DNA of 64,000 nt from NCBI GenBank assembly GCA_031119475.1, contig JAVHXV010000004.1, positions 174,511 through 238,510 of the forward strand, written 5' to 3'. The first letter of the stretch is position 1. Every line of letters starts with the position of its first letter. Positions 25,118 through 34,743 of this stretch are shown piece by piece. The DNA is from Pedobacter sp. GTDB taxonomy: Bacteria > Bacteroidota > Bacteroidia > Sphingobacteriales > Sphingobacteriaceae. Position numbers and translations under genes: made by a program. The notes beneath the pieces are model-generated. The model did no database searches. It was not told the DNA's origin and saw only the letters and a list, made by a program, of their open reading frames with translations.

Positions 25118-25744
25118 TTAGATAAATCGCTTGGCCTTTGCGGTTTTAATGGCCTCAGATTTAGAATTTACGTCTAATTTGATGTAGATATTTTTGACGT
25201 GGCTGCGTACGGTTTCAGGGTCAATAAACAGTTCTGCAGCAATTTGGGCCTTGGTCTGGCCATTGGCAATCTTGGTCAGGATTTCCGTTTCCCTTTTGGT
25301 GAGCGGAGAATCCAGGTTCTTTTGGAAGGAATGCATCACGATTCGAGCAACATTGGTACTCATTGCCCCTCCCCCGGTTCCAACTTCGCGGATGGCTTCT
25401 ATGATCTTTGCAACATTTGAATTTTTTGTCAGATAGCCGGCTGCCCCCATGGTTAAGGCTTCAAAGACCAGCTCTGGAGAATCAAAAACTGTTAAAATAA
25501 TGATATGTGTATTGGGCAAAGCCTTTTTAATAATCGGCAGCGCCTGAAGACCATTGGTACCTGGCATTTCGATATCCAGCAGGATTACATCTGGTGCATC
25601 GATTTCCAATTGTTTCCGTGCCAAGTCAAACGATGAAAATACATTGACGACCGAAAAATCATCAACTTCAGACAGGAGCGTCTGGTAGCCCATGCTGATG
25701 ATTTCATCGTCCTCAATTATAACTATTCTCAATGGCGTTTTCAT
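25118..25744 (-). CDS. NarL/FixJ-type response regulator
   Basis: A 208-residue response regulator. The receiver domain (about 5-120) has the acidic pocket E11-D12-D13, phosphoacceptor D57 (LLDIEMPG) and the conserved Lys in LTKNS near 108. The LuxR-type helix-turn-helix (about 140-205) has LTKRETEILTKIANGQTKAQ. It acts as the DNA-binding partner of the sensor kinase whose gene ends 29 nt upstream in transcription order. Confidence 0.93.
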   Translation of the reverse strand: MKTPLRIVIIEDDEIISMGYQTLLSEVDDFSVVNVFSSFDLARKQLEIDAPDVILLDIEMPGTNGLQALPIIKKALPNTHIIILTVFDSPELVFEALTMGAAGYLTKNSNVAKIIEAIREVGTGGGAMSTNVARIVMHSFQKNLDSPLTKRETEILTKIANGQTKAQIAAELFIDPETVRSHVKNIYIKLDVNSKSEAIKTAKAKRFI

Positions 25745-25773
25745 AAGGCATTTTTATTTAGATGCAGGTTTGA

Positions 25774-28686
25774 TCAATTTGTAACAGCTATTTTGGTAGA
25801 AACTATCGATGTAGTGCCTTTTCCTATTGTAGAATTGATTTTAAAAGTAGATTTAATCCGTTTACAACGGTTCTGGATGTTATTAAGGCCAAGGCCACGC
25901 TCGGCAGTTGTCATGTCAAAACCTATACCGTTATCTATGGTAAGGATATCTATGGTATGCTGTGGCGTTTCCATGATCAATACCAATACCTCAGTTGCTT
26001 TTGCATGTTTCAACACATTGTTTAGGACCTCCTTAAAAATCAATGTAAAATTCCGGTTGAACTCCATAGACAACTGTACGGTCTGAAATTCCGGTAAGAT
26101 GCCTTCCATTTCAAATTTAATGCCTGTATTTTGAAAAAGATCGATCCCAAAGTTTTTGATGTGCGCCAAAATCTCGAACAGGTTATCACTCTTTGGATTT
26201 AGCGCCCAAAGGATATCCTTCGTACCGTTATATAGCAGACCTGCATTTTCCTGGATCAGGCGGACAAGTTCGCGCTGCTCGGTCTGCTCCTGATTTAATT
26301 TTTTGCTCAGGATTTCAGAAAGTACATTGATCCTGGTCAGCTTATTGCCAATGTCGTCATGAAAGTCTTCGGCGGTCTGCTTTCTGATTTTGTTCTGTTC
26401 GGTATGCTTGATCTTTTCAAGAGCTATTTTCTTGCTTTCCTTAGATTTAAATACGAGGTAAAATATTAACCAGATCAAGAACAGCACCAGCACAATGGCC
26501 AGTACCCTAAACCATATGGTTTCATAAAATGGCGGAATGATGGTGAAATGGAAATAGCTTACGTTCGAGCGCTGTCCATTCGCTATCGCATAAACCGAAA
26601 ATGTATATTTCCCAGGCCTGAGCGAATAATACTCTACCTGTGTATTCTTTATGCTTTTTCCATATTCAACATCTAGGCCGGTGAGTTTATAGCGATAGCT
26701 CACACTTTGTGGATTGCTCAAAAATACTGCTTTATAATTGATGGAAATGTTGTTCTGGTTATGGCTCAGTTCAAAATTGGAGTTTTGATCTTCGGGCTGT
26801 GCGATCGTCAAATCCTCATCGTGGTCTGTTTTATGATAGATGTTGACTTTATTGATATGGATCAGCAGGTTTTTATGCGTTTCTTCGACCACATTTGTAC
26901 GGCACAACAGCAATCCATTAATTGTTCCAACAAGTATATTGTTATCGTAGTTTAAGATCGCGTTTTGGTTGCATTCGATAATCGGCGAATTTATTTTGAG
27001 CACTTGGTAGGCTCTGATCTGCCCACTATAAGTAAAAGTATTGATCCCACGCCCAGTGCCCACCCACAGGTTCCCTTTGTCATCGAATGTTAGGCCATAC
27101 ACATCATTTGAATTGAGTCCGTCGACTATGGTATATTTTTTTACGGCCCTGGTTTTAAGGTCCCAAGTTACCATCCCATCGCCTAGGGTACCAATAATCA
27201 ATTGGTCATTTCTTTTTACAATGCTTAACACATAGGCCCCATTCAAGGCTTCAATTACAAATTTTCTGTCCAAGCGCCCATCTTTTATAAGGAACAGCCC
27301 TGCAGAAGTACCTACCAGCAAACGATCTTTACTCAACGGGTATAAGCAGGAAGCGTAACCCGGGAAGCCCTGTATTTCCTGTTTTTTACGGTCTTTGATA
27401 TGAATCAGGGACAAAGGTGTCGCTAGCCAGACATCTTTGTCATGGCCTTCTACCATGGAATTGTAGTTGAACTTATCAGTTTTATAGACTAGTTTAAAGT
27501 TTTTTCCATCGATTTTCCAAATCCCGCTGTCGTGTACCGAAAACCAGATATCGTGGTGTGTATCAGCGTAAACGAAATAGATATTCTTGTTGGTAAAAGC
27601 AGGATTCCTCAAAATTTCTACCTGTTTTCCGTCATATTTAAATAAACCCTTAGTAAATGTTCCTACATAGAGATTTTTATACTGATCGGAGGCGATGCCG
27701 CTAACGTTATAGGCCAAGTTGAGGTTTCTGAACTTATTGTACCTCACAAATGCATCGCCTTCATATTTGAAAATGCCACTCGTAAAGCTTGAAATCCAGA
27801 TCGTATTTTCGGCATCCTTAAAAATCTGATGCACGGCATTGTCAGAAAGGCCGTTAGACCCATTGAAATATAAAATTTCATCCTTTTTTACCTGGACAGC
27901 TCCATTTTCCAGACCAATCCAGATATTTCCTTGTCCATCTTGTTCAATGGCATGATATTTTGTATTTTTCTTTCGAAAGAAAGTCTTGAAAGTTTTCCCA
28001 TCATAACTGAAAACTCCGTTATTAACTGTGGCAACATACATTTTCCTATTGTCGAACCTGTCAAAAAGGATCTTAAAGATGTAACTTTCAACCAAGGGTT
28101 TTGGAAATGAAATGGTAAAAATCCATCCGTTTTCTGTTTGTTTATAAATGCCCTTCTCTGGTGCCACAAGATAAAGCTTTCCATCACGGCCAATGCTGAT
28201 ATGGGTGATATACTGGCCATCAACATCCACAAAGCTTAGCTTTTCATTAACGAGTTTAAATAATTTTTTTCCGGTAATGCCCCAAATCACACCCTGGCGA
28301 TCTTTTCGTAATGAAAAAATAGCGTATCGATCTAAGATGGTCCTCACTTTTCCATTCTTGATGATGTTGATACCACCATCCGACCCAACGATGATCTGCC
28401 CATTTTTATCCTGTACAATGCTATTGATGGTATTGGAAACCAGTCCATCAGCTTTGCTGTAGGGCGTAAATTCTTTGCCATCGTAATTGCAAAGACCGCC
28501 ATAAGTGCCTAACCACAGCGTGCGGTCGTTGGCCTGATAAATTGCAAGGACCTGCGATTGGATCAGGCCCTCCCTGAGGTTAAAATTGGAGAAATTGTAG
28601 CTTTGTGCCGCTAATCTTAAACTGCAAAGAAATATGGATAGGAATAGGATGTTTTTTTTTGATCCAAGAAAGATTCTATGCTGCAT
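25774..28686 (-). CDS. Two-component sensor kinase with periplasmic beta-propeller (reg_prop/Y_Y_Y)
   Basis: A 970-residue sensor: signal peptide (1-27), about 650 residues of two-component-regulator propeller repeats (for example DRTLWLGTYGG, GNLWVGTGRGIN), a Y_Y_Y domain (about 660-725), one membrane helix (about 728-750), then HisKA_3 with phospho-accepting H776 (DFHDDIGNKL) and an HATPase domain with DNGIGFD and GLGLNNIQ. Unlike the hybrid polysaccharide sensors of Bacteroides it lacks a receiver and AraC domain; those roles fall to the adjacent NarL-type regulator. No SusC/SusD locus is nearby, so the signal is unknown. Confidence 0.92.
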   Translation of the reverse strand: MQHRIFLGSKKNILFLSIFLCSLRLAAQSYNFSNFNLREGLIQSQVLAIYQANDRTLWLGTYGGLCNYDGKEFTPYSKADGLVSNTINSIVQDKNGQIIVGSDGGINIIKNGKVRTILDRYAIFSLRKDRQGVIWGITGKKLFKLVNEKLSFVDVDGQYITHISIGRDGKLYLVAPEKGIYKQTENGWIFTISFPKPLVESYIFKILFDRFDNRKMYVATVNNGVFSYDGKTFKTFFRKKNTKYHAIEQDGQGNIWIGLENGAVQVKKDEILYFNGSNGLSDNAVHQIFKDAENTIWISSFTSGIFKYEGDAFVRYNKFRNLNLAYNVSGIASDQYKNLYVGTFTKGLFKYDGKQVEILRNPAFTNKNIYFVYADTHHDIWFSVHDSGIWKIDGKNFKLVYKTDKFNYNSMVEGHDKDVWLATPLSLIHIKDRKKQEIQGFPGYASCLYPLSKDRLLVGTSAGLFLIKDGRLDRKFVIEALNGAYVLSIVKRNDQLIIGTLGDGMVTWDLKTRAVKKYTIVDGLNSNDVYGLTFDDKGNLWVGTGRGINTFTYSGQIRAYQVLKINSPIIECNQNAILNYDNNILVGTINGLLLCRTNVVEETHKNLLIHINKVNIYHKTDHDEDLTIAQPEDQNSNFELSHNQNNISINYKAVFLSNPQSVSYRYKLTGLDVEYGKSIKNTQVEYYSLRPGKYTFSVYAIANGQRSNVSYFHFTIIPPFYETIWFRVLAIVLVLFLIWLIFYLVFKSKESKKIALEKIKHTEQNKIRKQTAEDFHDDIGNKLTRINVLSEILSKKLNQEQTEQRELVRLIQENAGLLYNGTKDILWALNPKSDNLFEILAHIKNFGIDLFQNTGIKFEMEGILPEFQTVQLSMEFNRNFTLIFKEVLNNVLKHAKATEVLVLIMETPQHTIDILTIDNGIGFDMTTAERGLGLNNIQNRCKRIKSTFKINSTIGKGTTSIVSTKIAVTN

Positions 28687-28723
28687 GTTACTACAAATTA
28701 AGCTTAAAACCCAATATTTGGCT

Positions 28724-28740
28724 TCCCCCTTTTTGGGGGA
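28724..28740. promoter_or_regulatory. C5/G5 hairpin upstream of the sensor kinase gene
   Basis: TCCCCC-TTTTT-GGGGGA, a 6-bp stem with AT-rich shoulders, 38-54 nt upstream of the sensor kinase ATG in the divergent gap with the DUF2339 gene. It could be an operator or leader hairpin; no T tail follows on the minus strand. Confidence 0.35.
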
Positions 28741-28886
28741 TATTTATTTTAAGGGCCAATTGGGTATATCTTGCTAAGTTAGCCTATTGCTCAAAAAATG
28801 ATGGGCTCTTCATCGATAAAAGTTAGAAATTGTGGCGACAACAGAATTCATTGCTATCTTAGCTGTTCTTGCAACCAAGATGGCGT

Positions 28887-31226
28887 ATGGACAAAAAAGA
28901 TGAACACCTTAACCTGCTCTTGATAAAACTTGAAAATCTACTCACTAGGCAACAAAATTTCGAAGCAGAAATCAAAGCCCTGAAAGAGGAAGTGGCCAGG
29001 TTACGTAGTGGCGATGAAAGTATACTGCCCCAACAAGAAAAACCTTTGGTTCGTGCATCATATCCCCATCCACAGCAACAATATCCACCAATACCTTTTC
29101 CAAACAAACCTCAAAAAAGCTTTACCCAACAGTTTAATCGTGCCAATATTGGCAAATCTGACTTTGAAAAGTTTATTGGCGAAAACCTGATCAGCAAGCT
29201 TGGCATCCTTATTTTGATTATTGGGGTAGGCATTGGCGCAAAATTGGCGATTGACCAAGGATGGATTACGCCTTTGACCCGCATTGTTTTGGGCTATGCG
29301 GTCGGTGCTGGACTGATGATCTTCGCGCTTAAACTAAAAAGCAAATATGAAAGCTATAGCGCCGTATTATTGAGCGGTGCAATGTCAATCTTGTATTTCA
29401 TTACCTATGCGGCATATGCCTATTACCAGCTCATCGCGCAAGGCCCAAGCTTTATCCTGATGCTTGTGTTTACGGCATTTGCCGTTTTCGCGGCCATTAG
29501 GTACAACAGGCAGGTTATCGCCCATATTGGGCTTGTAGGCGCTTATGCAGTTCCTTTTTTATTGAGCAATGACACCGGAAATGTGGCCATCCTTTTTTCG
29601 TACATCGCCATCATCAATGCTGGAATTTTAGCATTGGGATTTATCAAATATTGGAAGTGGCTTTTTTTCAATTCTTTCGTCATTACCTGGCTGATTTTTT
29701 TCGGCTGGAATATTGGTGTCAGCGACCAGTTGGGATCTGTTAAAATTTCTTTGTTATTTGCTACACTCTATTTCTGTCTCTTTTATGCAACAAACCTGGC
29801 CTACAAAGTTGGCAAAAAGGAAGCTTTTGGAACATTGGACGTGGTACTACTGCTGGCAAACAGTTTTATATTCTTTGGCGTAGGCTATTTTAACCTCAAT
29901 CTATCCGCCTCTGGCAAAGAATTGCTGGGCCTCTTCACTTTGGGCAATGCGATTGTCCATTTTCTGGTCTGTTTGTTGGTGGCCAAACGTAAACTTGCCG
30001 ATAAAAACCTATTCTATTTTATCCTGGCCTTGATGATTACGTTTGTGACCATTGCCGTTCCGGTACAACTGAGCGGAAATTGGGTAAGCATATTCTGGGC
30101 AATCGAGGCAGCTATCCTTTATTATTTTGGCAGGGCTAAGCACATTGAAATATATGAAAAGCTTTCTTTGCCCTTGATCATATTGGCTTTTGGAAGCTTA
30201 GTCCAAGATTGGGCAGAACAGTCGTTTAATTATGGCTTTTGGAGCGATTTGGATTCCAAGAAGGCGATCACACCCTTTCTGAACGTCGGATTTCTTACTT
30301 CTATCTTATGTATTGGGGCTTTTGCGTTCATGCTCAAAGTGAATAAAAATGCAGCGAAGAAAGAAGGTACCGTTAGAAAATCAATGGTGATCAATCTCCT
30401 TTCCTATTGTATACCTAGCTTTTTGATCTTTATCACCTACTGGACATTCCGACAAGAAATTTCATTGGTGTTCATTAAGCTATATCAAGAATCGAGGACC
30501 AAGATCGGGACTGGAAAATTCGATTTTATTTACAATGAAAATTATCGAAATCTATATACTGCCGTTGCCTATAGCTATACCTTATTGTTTGCAGCCATCC
30601 TTACGGCCATTAACCTTAAGATTGTTAAAAGTAGGACTTTGGCGATCGCAAACGTGGTAATCAACTTGTTGGTTATTTTGACTTTTTTAACACACGGTTT
30701 ACTCATCTTGAGCGAACTTCGTGATGCTTATCTATTAGGCGACAAAAATTATGATTTTGGCAGTTTAAACATATACATTAGGTATATTTCCTTTGCCTTT
30801 TTTGCCCTGCTCATCAATGTATGCGATCAATTGAGCAAATCACCTATGTTCAAAGCAAAATTTAAGACCGCATTTGATTACCTATTATACATTTCGATAG
30901 TGTGGGTGTTGAGCAGCGAACTGTTGAATATATTGGAGTTGAATGGATTAAAATCGGGGTATAAGTTGGGCCTGAGTATCCTTTGGGGTGCATATGCACT
31001 GCTCATGATCAGTTTGGGGCTATGGAAAAAGAAAAAATACCTGCGTATTGGAGCCATTGCCCTCTTTGCCCTTACCTTGCTCAAGTTGTTCCTTTATGAC
31101 CTCACTGCGCTGGATACACTGGCAAAAACCGTGGTGTTCGTATCCCTCGGCGTGCTCCTGCTGATCATTTCGTTTTTATATAACAAATACAAAGACCTGA
31201 TTACCGACCATGAAGAACGGCCTTAA
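28887..31226 (+). CDS. DUF2339 polytopic membrane protein
   Basis: A 779-residue protein. An N-terminal coiled coil (about 1-45), a Pro/Gln-rich linker (about 50-80) and then about 20 predicted membrane segments, beginning with LISKLGILILIIGVGIGAKL. This is the DUF2339 architecture; its function is unknown and an envelope role is only suspected. I start at ATG 28887; TTG 28869 is also in frame. A TATCTTAG box lies at 28854-28861. It overlaps the next gene by 17 bp, so the pair is coupled. Confidence 0.85.
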   Translation: MDKKDEHLNLLLIKLENLLTRQQNFEAEIKALKEEVARLRSGDESILPQQEKPLVRASYPHPQQQYPPIPFPNKPQKSFTQQFNRANIGKSDFEKFIGENLISKLGILILIIGVGIGAKLAIDQGWITPLTRIVLGYAVGAGLMIFALKLKSKYESYSAVLLSGAMSILYFITYAAYAYYQLIAQGPSFILMLVFTAFAVFAAIRYNRQVIAHIGLVGAYAVPFLLSNDTGNVAILFSYIAIINAGILALGFIKYWKWLFFNSFVITWLIFFGWNIGVSDQLGSVKISLLFATLYFCLFYATNLAYKVGKKEAFGTLDVVLLLANSFIFFGVGYFNLNLSASGKELLGLFTLGNAIVHFLVCLLVAKRKLADKNLFYFILALMITFVTIAVPVQLSGNWVSIFWAIEAAILYYFGRAKHIEIYEKLSLPLIILAFGSLVQDWAEQSFNYGFWSDLDSKKAITPFLNVGFLTSILCIGAFAFMLKVNKNAAKKEGTVRKSMVINLLSYCIPSFLIFITYWTFRQEISLVFIKLYQESRTKIGTGKFDFIYNENYRNLYTAVAYSYTLLFAAILTAINLKIVKSRTLAIANVVINLLVILTFLTHGLLILSELRDAYLLGDKNYDFGSLNIYIRYISFAFFALLINVCDQLSKSPMFKAKFKTAFDYLLYISIVWVLSSELLNILELNGLKSGYKLGLSILWGAYALLMISLGLWKKKKYLRIGAIALFALTLLKLFLYDLTALDTLAKTVVFVSLGVLLLIISFLYNKYKDLITDHEERP

Positions 31227-32439
31227 ATTGATCTTATTTTTGGTGGTATGGGCAGCTTATGCCCATGCGCAGATCGATTCCTATCGGTACAGGGCCCCTT
31301 TGGAACAAATAAGTGGCACCTGGCACAGTTTGCACATCCCGTCTCTTGTGTACGAAAAAAGCCAAAATGGATTGGCTGATCTGAGGATCTACGGCATCAA
31401 GGGAAAAGATACGATTGAAGTGCCCTATATTTTGGAGAAAAATGCAGACCAGCTCATTGAAAGAGAAATCGACTTTCAGATCATCAATCAAAGCAGCAAG
31501 GACAAGCAATTTTATTATACATTTAAATCTGCTGGAAAAGATATTATCAATCAGATCAAACTGGCTTTTGAACAGACTAATTTTGATTGGGAAGTAAACC
31601 TAGATGGTAGCGACAATAATCAGGAATGGTTTTCCCTGCTTAAAAGCTATCGAATTCTTTCAATCAGGAACAAGCGTACATCCTATCATTTTACAGACCT
31701 TAATTTTCCTGATTCCAAATATGCCTATTATCGGATTTCGATTAGCGCCAACGAGCAGCCAAAACTCCGTGCAGCCAAGATCGTAAGGATGGAAAGATTG
31801 CCAGGAATGGAGAACAACATTCATTATAGCGATTATCGATTAACCAATGATCAAAAGCTCAAGGAAACTGTGATGTTGATCAATTTACCTGCAATTGCGC
31901 CAGTTTCCTATCTGCGTTTAAACATTGACACCAAGCTTGATTTTTATCGGCCCATCAAAATTGAATGCGCTACGGATAGCATCATGACCGAAAAAGGCAT
32001 CAACTATTTATATACCAAATTATTTGAAGGTAGCCTCAGCATCCTGGAAAGGCCTGAATTTAGATTCAATGCCCAATTGGCCAAGCATCTAAGAATAACC
32101 ATTCAAAACGACGACAATCGACCACTAAACATCAAATCTTTTGATGTTAAAGGCCCAGTTTTTGAGTTAATTGCCCGCTTTGAACATTTAGACTACCAAT
32201 ATTCGCTCTACTTTGGAAATAAAGAAGCAACGGCCCCTGTTTACGATCTTAAAATTTTTGAAAGCAAAATCCCCCTCAGCATAAACAGCCTAAAAATTGG
32301 AAAGGCGACTGCTAATCCAACTTATCAAACAACGGTAACCAAGCCTTTATTTGAACGGAAAGCCTGGTTATGGGCCATTATGGGCATAATCATTTCTTTA
32401 TTGGGCTTTTTTGCCTACAAAATGTTGAGGGAAAAATAA
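31210..32439 (+). CDS. DUF3999-like periplasmic, membrane-anchored protein
   Basis: A 409-residue protein with a signal peptide (cleavage after AHA near residue 20), a long beta-rich extracytoplasmic region and one C-terminal membrane helix (about 385-403) with a short Lys/Arg tail. The content (YRAPLEQ near the start, DLRIYGIKGKDTIEVPYIL, and late SYLRLNIDTKLDFYRPI) and the position after a DUF2339 gene match DUF3999. The two families are found side by side in distant bacteria too, so the pair is probably a functional unit of unknown role. Confidence 0.72.
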   Translation: MKNGLKLILFLVVWAAYAHAQIDSYRYRAPLEQISGTWHSLHIPSLVYEKSQNGLADLRIYGIKGKDTIEVPYILEKNADQLIEREIDFQIINQSSKDKQFYYTFKSAGKDIINQIKLAFEQTNFDWEVNLDGSDNNQEWFSLLKSYRILSIRNKRTSYHFTDLNFPDSKYAYYRISISANEQPKLRAAKIVRMERLPGMENNIHYSDYRLTNDQKLKETVMLINLPAIAPVSYLRLNIDTKLDFYRPIKIECATDSIMTEKGINYLYTKLFEGSLSILERPEFRFNAQLAKHLRITIQNDDNRPLNIKSFDVKGPVFELIARFEHLDYQYSLYFGNKEATAPVYDLKIFESKIPLSINSLKIGKATANPTYQTTVTKPLFERKAWLWAIMGIIISLLGFFAYKMLREK

Positions 32440-32445
32440 ACAGTC

Positions 32446-32970
32446 ATGCACCTAAAAAAAATATTTGCCATTTCAGGTAGCACCCGCACCAAATCCTCCA
32501 ACCTTAACCTGATCAAGGCGATTTCCAATTCGTTTAGCGATCAATTTAGCTTTACGATTTATGAAAATCTGGTAAAATTGCCGCATTTTAATCCTGACGA
32601 AGAACCTACTGCCTCAGTTCATGACTTTATCACGCAGATTTTCGAGGCTGATGGTGTATTGATCTGTACTCCAGAATATGCCCATGGTGTACCGGGATCT
32701 TTAAAAAACGCGATTGATTGGACAGTTGGTAGTGGAGCATTTTCGCAAAAGCCAACTCTGCTCATCACAGCTTCGACCGATGGGCATTTTGGTCATCAGG
32801 CCCTGCTGGAAACCCTGCGGGTAATTGAAGCCAAAGATATCGATTCCCTTAACCTGCTTATACAGTTTATCAGGACCAAGGTAAACGCTGATGGAGAAAT
32901 TACAGACAAGGAGACTGCTGCAGAAATAGCTGGCTTAATGGAGAGATTTGGTCAGGCTATTATTAGCTGA
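32446..32970 (+). CDS. NADPH-dependent FMN reductase family protein
   Basis: A 174-residue flavodoxin-like reductase. The phosphate-binding loop SGSTRTKSSN is at about residues 10-19 and the flavin-contact motif TPEYAHGVPGSLKNAIDW at about 77-94, both typical of the NADPH-dependent FMN reductase/chromate-quinone reductase family. It reduces FMN, quinones or similar acceptors in the cytoplasm. It starts 6 nt after the DUF3999-like gene and may be read from the same transcript. Confidence 0.87.
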   Translation: MHLKKIFAISGSTRTKSSNLNLIKAISNSFSDQFSFTIYENLVKLPHFNPDEEPTASVHDFITQIFEADGVLICTPEYAHGVPGSLKNAIDWTVGSGAFSQKPTLLITASTDGHFGHQALLETLRVIEAKDIDSLNLLIQFIRTKVNADGEITDKETAAEIAGLMERFGQAIIS

Positions 32971-33055
32971 GTTATCAAAATTTATCGTCAATTAAATTTC
33001 GTAGTTACTTTTCAACATACCAATTTTCAAAGCTGATTATTGATGATATTGAAAT

Positions 33056-34009
33056 ATGAAAAGATTAACGACCCTCACGTTGATCATCCCACTCCTATTT
33101 TGTACATCTTGGGGCTTTTTTGCTCATCGCCGAATTAATCAGCTGGCCATTTTTACCTTGCCCCCGCCAATGATCGGTTTTTACAAGTTAGGCCATAACT
33201 ATCTGGTCGAACATGCAGTCGATCCCGATAAGCGGAGGTACATTGATACCCTGGAAGCACCACGCCATTACTTAGATGTCGAAAATTATGAAACTGACAT
33301 AGACAGCATTCCCCAAAGCTACAATGAGGCATTGGCCAAATATGGCCTCAAAAAGCTCAATGAAAACGGAATAGTGCCATGGCAAATCCAGCGCACCTAC
33401 TTTAGGCTGATCACTGCCTTTAAAACCCACGATTCCCTTAAAATCTTAAAATATTCAGCAGAACTGGGCCATTATGTCGGCGATGCCCATGTACCGTTGC
33501 ACACCACCAATAACCACAATGGCCAGCTTACCAATCAGGTCGGCATACATGCATTTTGGGAGAGTAGGTTACCGGAGCTCTTTTCAGGCGAATACGACCT
33601 TGTTGTCGGTCAAGCCCATTATATCGAAAACCCGCTGAAAAAAGCCTGGGAAATCGTGAAGCATGCCCATGGTCTGTTGGATACCGTGCTTGATTTTGAG
33701 GCCAAGCTGAACCAGCGATTTCGTTCTGACCAGAAATATGCCTTTAGTATAAAGGGAAACATCATCACGAAGCAATACTCGATTGCCTATTCAAGGGCTT
33801 ATCAGGAGGCGATGAATGGCATGGTTGAAAAGCAGATGCGCCATGCCATATTGACCATTGGCTCATTTTGGTATTCTGCATGGATAGATGCTGGCCAGCC
33901 TGTGCTGAAAAACCTCATTCAGATGCCATTGGACGATGAAGAAAAGAAAGCGACAACTTTGATGGAGAAGAAATATCACCAGGGGAAAATTATAGGGAGG
34001 GAAAACTAA
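33056..34009 (+). CDS. Secreted zinc-dependent phospholipase C / S1-P1 nuclease-like protein
   Basis: A 317-residue protein with a signal peptide (about 1-20) directly followed by W-G-F-F-A-H-R, the N-terminal Trp-plus-His zinc site of the S1/P1 nuclease and bacterial phospholipase C fold. Further zinc ligands are in RHYLDVENYE (about 76-85) and LGHYVGDAHVPLHT (about 140-153) with the later GIHAFWES (about 163-170). Substrate choice between phospholipid and nucleic acid cannot be made. Its stop overlaps the convergent DedA stop (CTAA). Confidence 0.8.
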   Translation: MKRLTTLTLIIPLLFCTSWGFFAHRRINQLAIFTLPPPMIGFYKLGHNYLVEHAVDPDKRRYIDTLEAPRHYLDVENYETDIDSIPQSYNEALAKYGLKKLNENGIVPWQIQRTYFRLITAFKTHDSLKILKYSAELGHYVGDAHVPLHTTNNHNGQLTNQVGIHAFWESRLPELFSGEYDLVVGQAHYIENPLKKAWEIVKHAHGLLDTVLDFEAKLNQRFRSDQKYAFSIKGNIITKQYSIAYSRAYQEAMNGMVEKQMRHAILTIGSFWYSAWIDAGQPVLKNLIQMPLDDEEKKATTLMEKKYHQGKIIGREN

Positions 34010-34686
34010 TCTTCCTTTTTAACCGTGGGCTCTTGTACCATATTTTTTGGCCGAAATCTGCTCATGACCGCAGCATATATTGCCGGAATAAAGGTAACAA
34101 CCGCAATCAGGACAATAACCAGGTCAAAGTTTTCCTTGAACCACGGAATTTGTCCCAATAGATAACCAGCAAAGAGGAGACTAAAAATCCAGCTTACACC
34201 ACCAATGACATTGTAGGTGGTGTATCTTCCGAAAGGCATTTTGGCGATACCTGCAACAAATGGTGCAATGGTCCTGAAAATTGGCAAAAAGCGGCTAAAA
34301 ATAATGGCTTTGCCGCCATGTTTTTCGAAGAACTCATGCGATTGATGGTAGTACTTCAATTTTAGGATCTTATTTTCTTCCTTAAATACGCCGGCACCAA
34401 GCACGCTGCCCAATTTGTAGTTTAAAGTATTCCCCAAAATTGCAGCAGCAGTGAGGATCAGGAACATTAACCAAACATTTAAGTCGGTTTTATCGCCTGC
34501 AATGAGTGCTCCCGTAGCGAATAATAGCGAATCTCCGGGTAAAAAAGGAGTCACTACAAATCCTGTTTCAGCAAAAATGATGAGAAACAAGATGAGATAG
34601 GTAAGCGTATGGTATTCGTTAACAATCGCAGCAAGGTGCTGATCGATGTGCAGAATAAAATCAATGAGCTGTTCGATGAATTCCAA
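34006..34686 (-). CDS. DedA family membrane protein
   Basis: A 226-residue protein of the DedA/VTT superfamily, which flips lipid carriers or supports membrane homeostasis. It shows the family motifs ETGFVVTPFLPGDSLLFATG (about 41-60) and FSRFLPIFRTIAPFVAGI (about 130-147), and four or five membrane segments. The N-terminus MEFIEQLIDFILHID matches family starts, but the start codon there is TTG (34686); no ATG is nearby, so TTG initiation is inferred. It lies 57 nt downstream of dnaN. Confidence 0.9.
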   Translation of the reverse strand: MEFIEQLIDFILHIDQHLAAIVNEYHTLTYLILFLIIFAETGFVVTPFLPGDSLLFATGALIAGDKTDLNVWLMFLILTAAAILGNTLNYKLGSVLGAGVFKEENKILKLKYYHQSHEFFEKHGGKAIIFSRFLPIFRTIAPFVAGIAKMPFGRYTTYNVIGGVSWIFSLLFAGYLLGQIPWFKENFDLVIVLIAVVTFIPAIYAAVMSRFRPKNMVQEPTVKKED

Positions 34687-34706
34687 AGGTATCGTTTTAG
34701 TCGTAC

Positions 34707-34741
34707 TGCGTTAAGCGTTATGCGCTCAGCGCATGGTGCTG
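34707..34741. repeat. Heptamer array, NGCGNNN x4, in the dnaN-dedA gap
   Basis: Units TGCGTTA, AGCGTTA, TGCGCTC, AGCGCAT (and a decayed GGTGCTG). ATGCGC-TCA-GCGCAT at 34720-34734 is a perfect hairpin within it. The array ends 2 nt before the dnaN stop. Confidence 0.75.
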
Positions 34742-34743
34742 TT

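Noticed and set aside
25774..28686. Considered a polysaccharide-utilisation-locus hybrid sensor
   Set aside because: There is no receiver/AraC domain in the protein, and no SusC/SusD pair or glycoside hydrolase genes adjacent to it.
33056..34009. Considered assigning phospholipase C or nuclease activity firmly
   Set aside because: The zinc ligands are shared by both families and no substrate-specific residues could be judged by eye.
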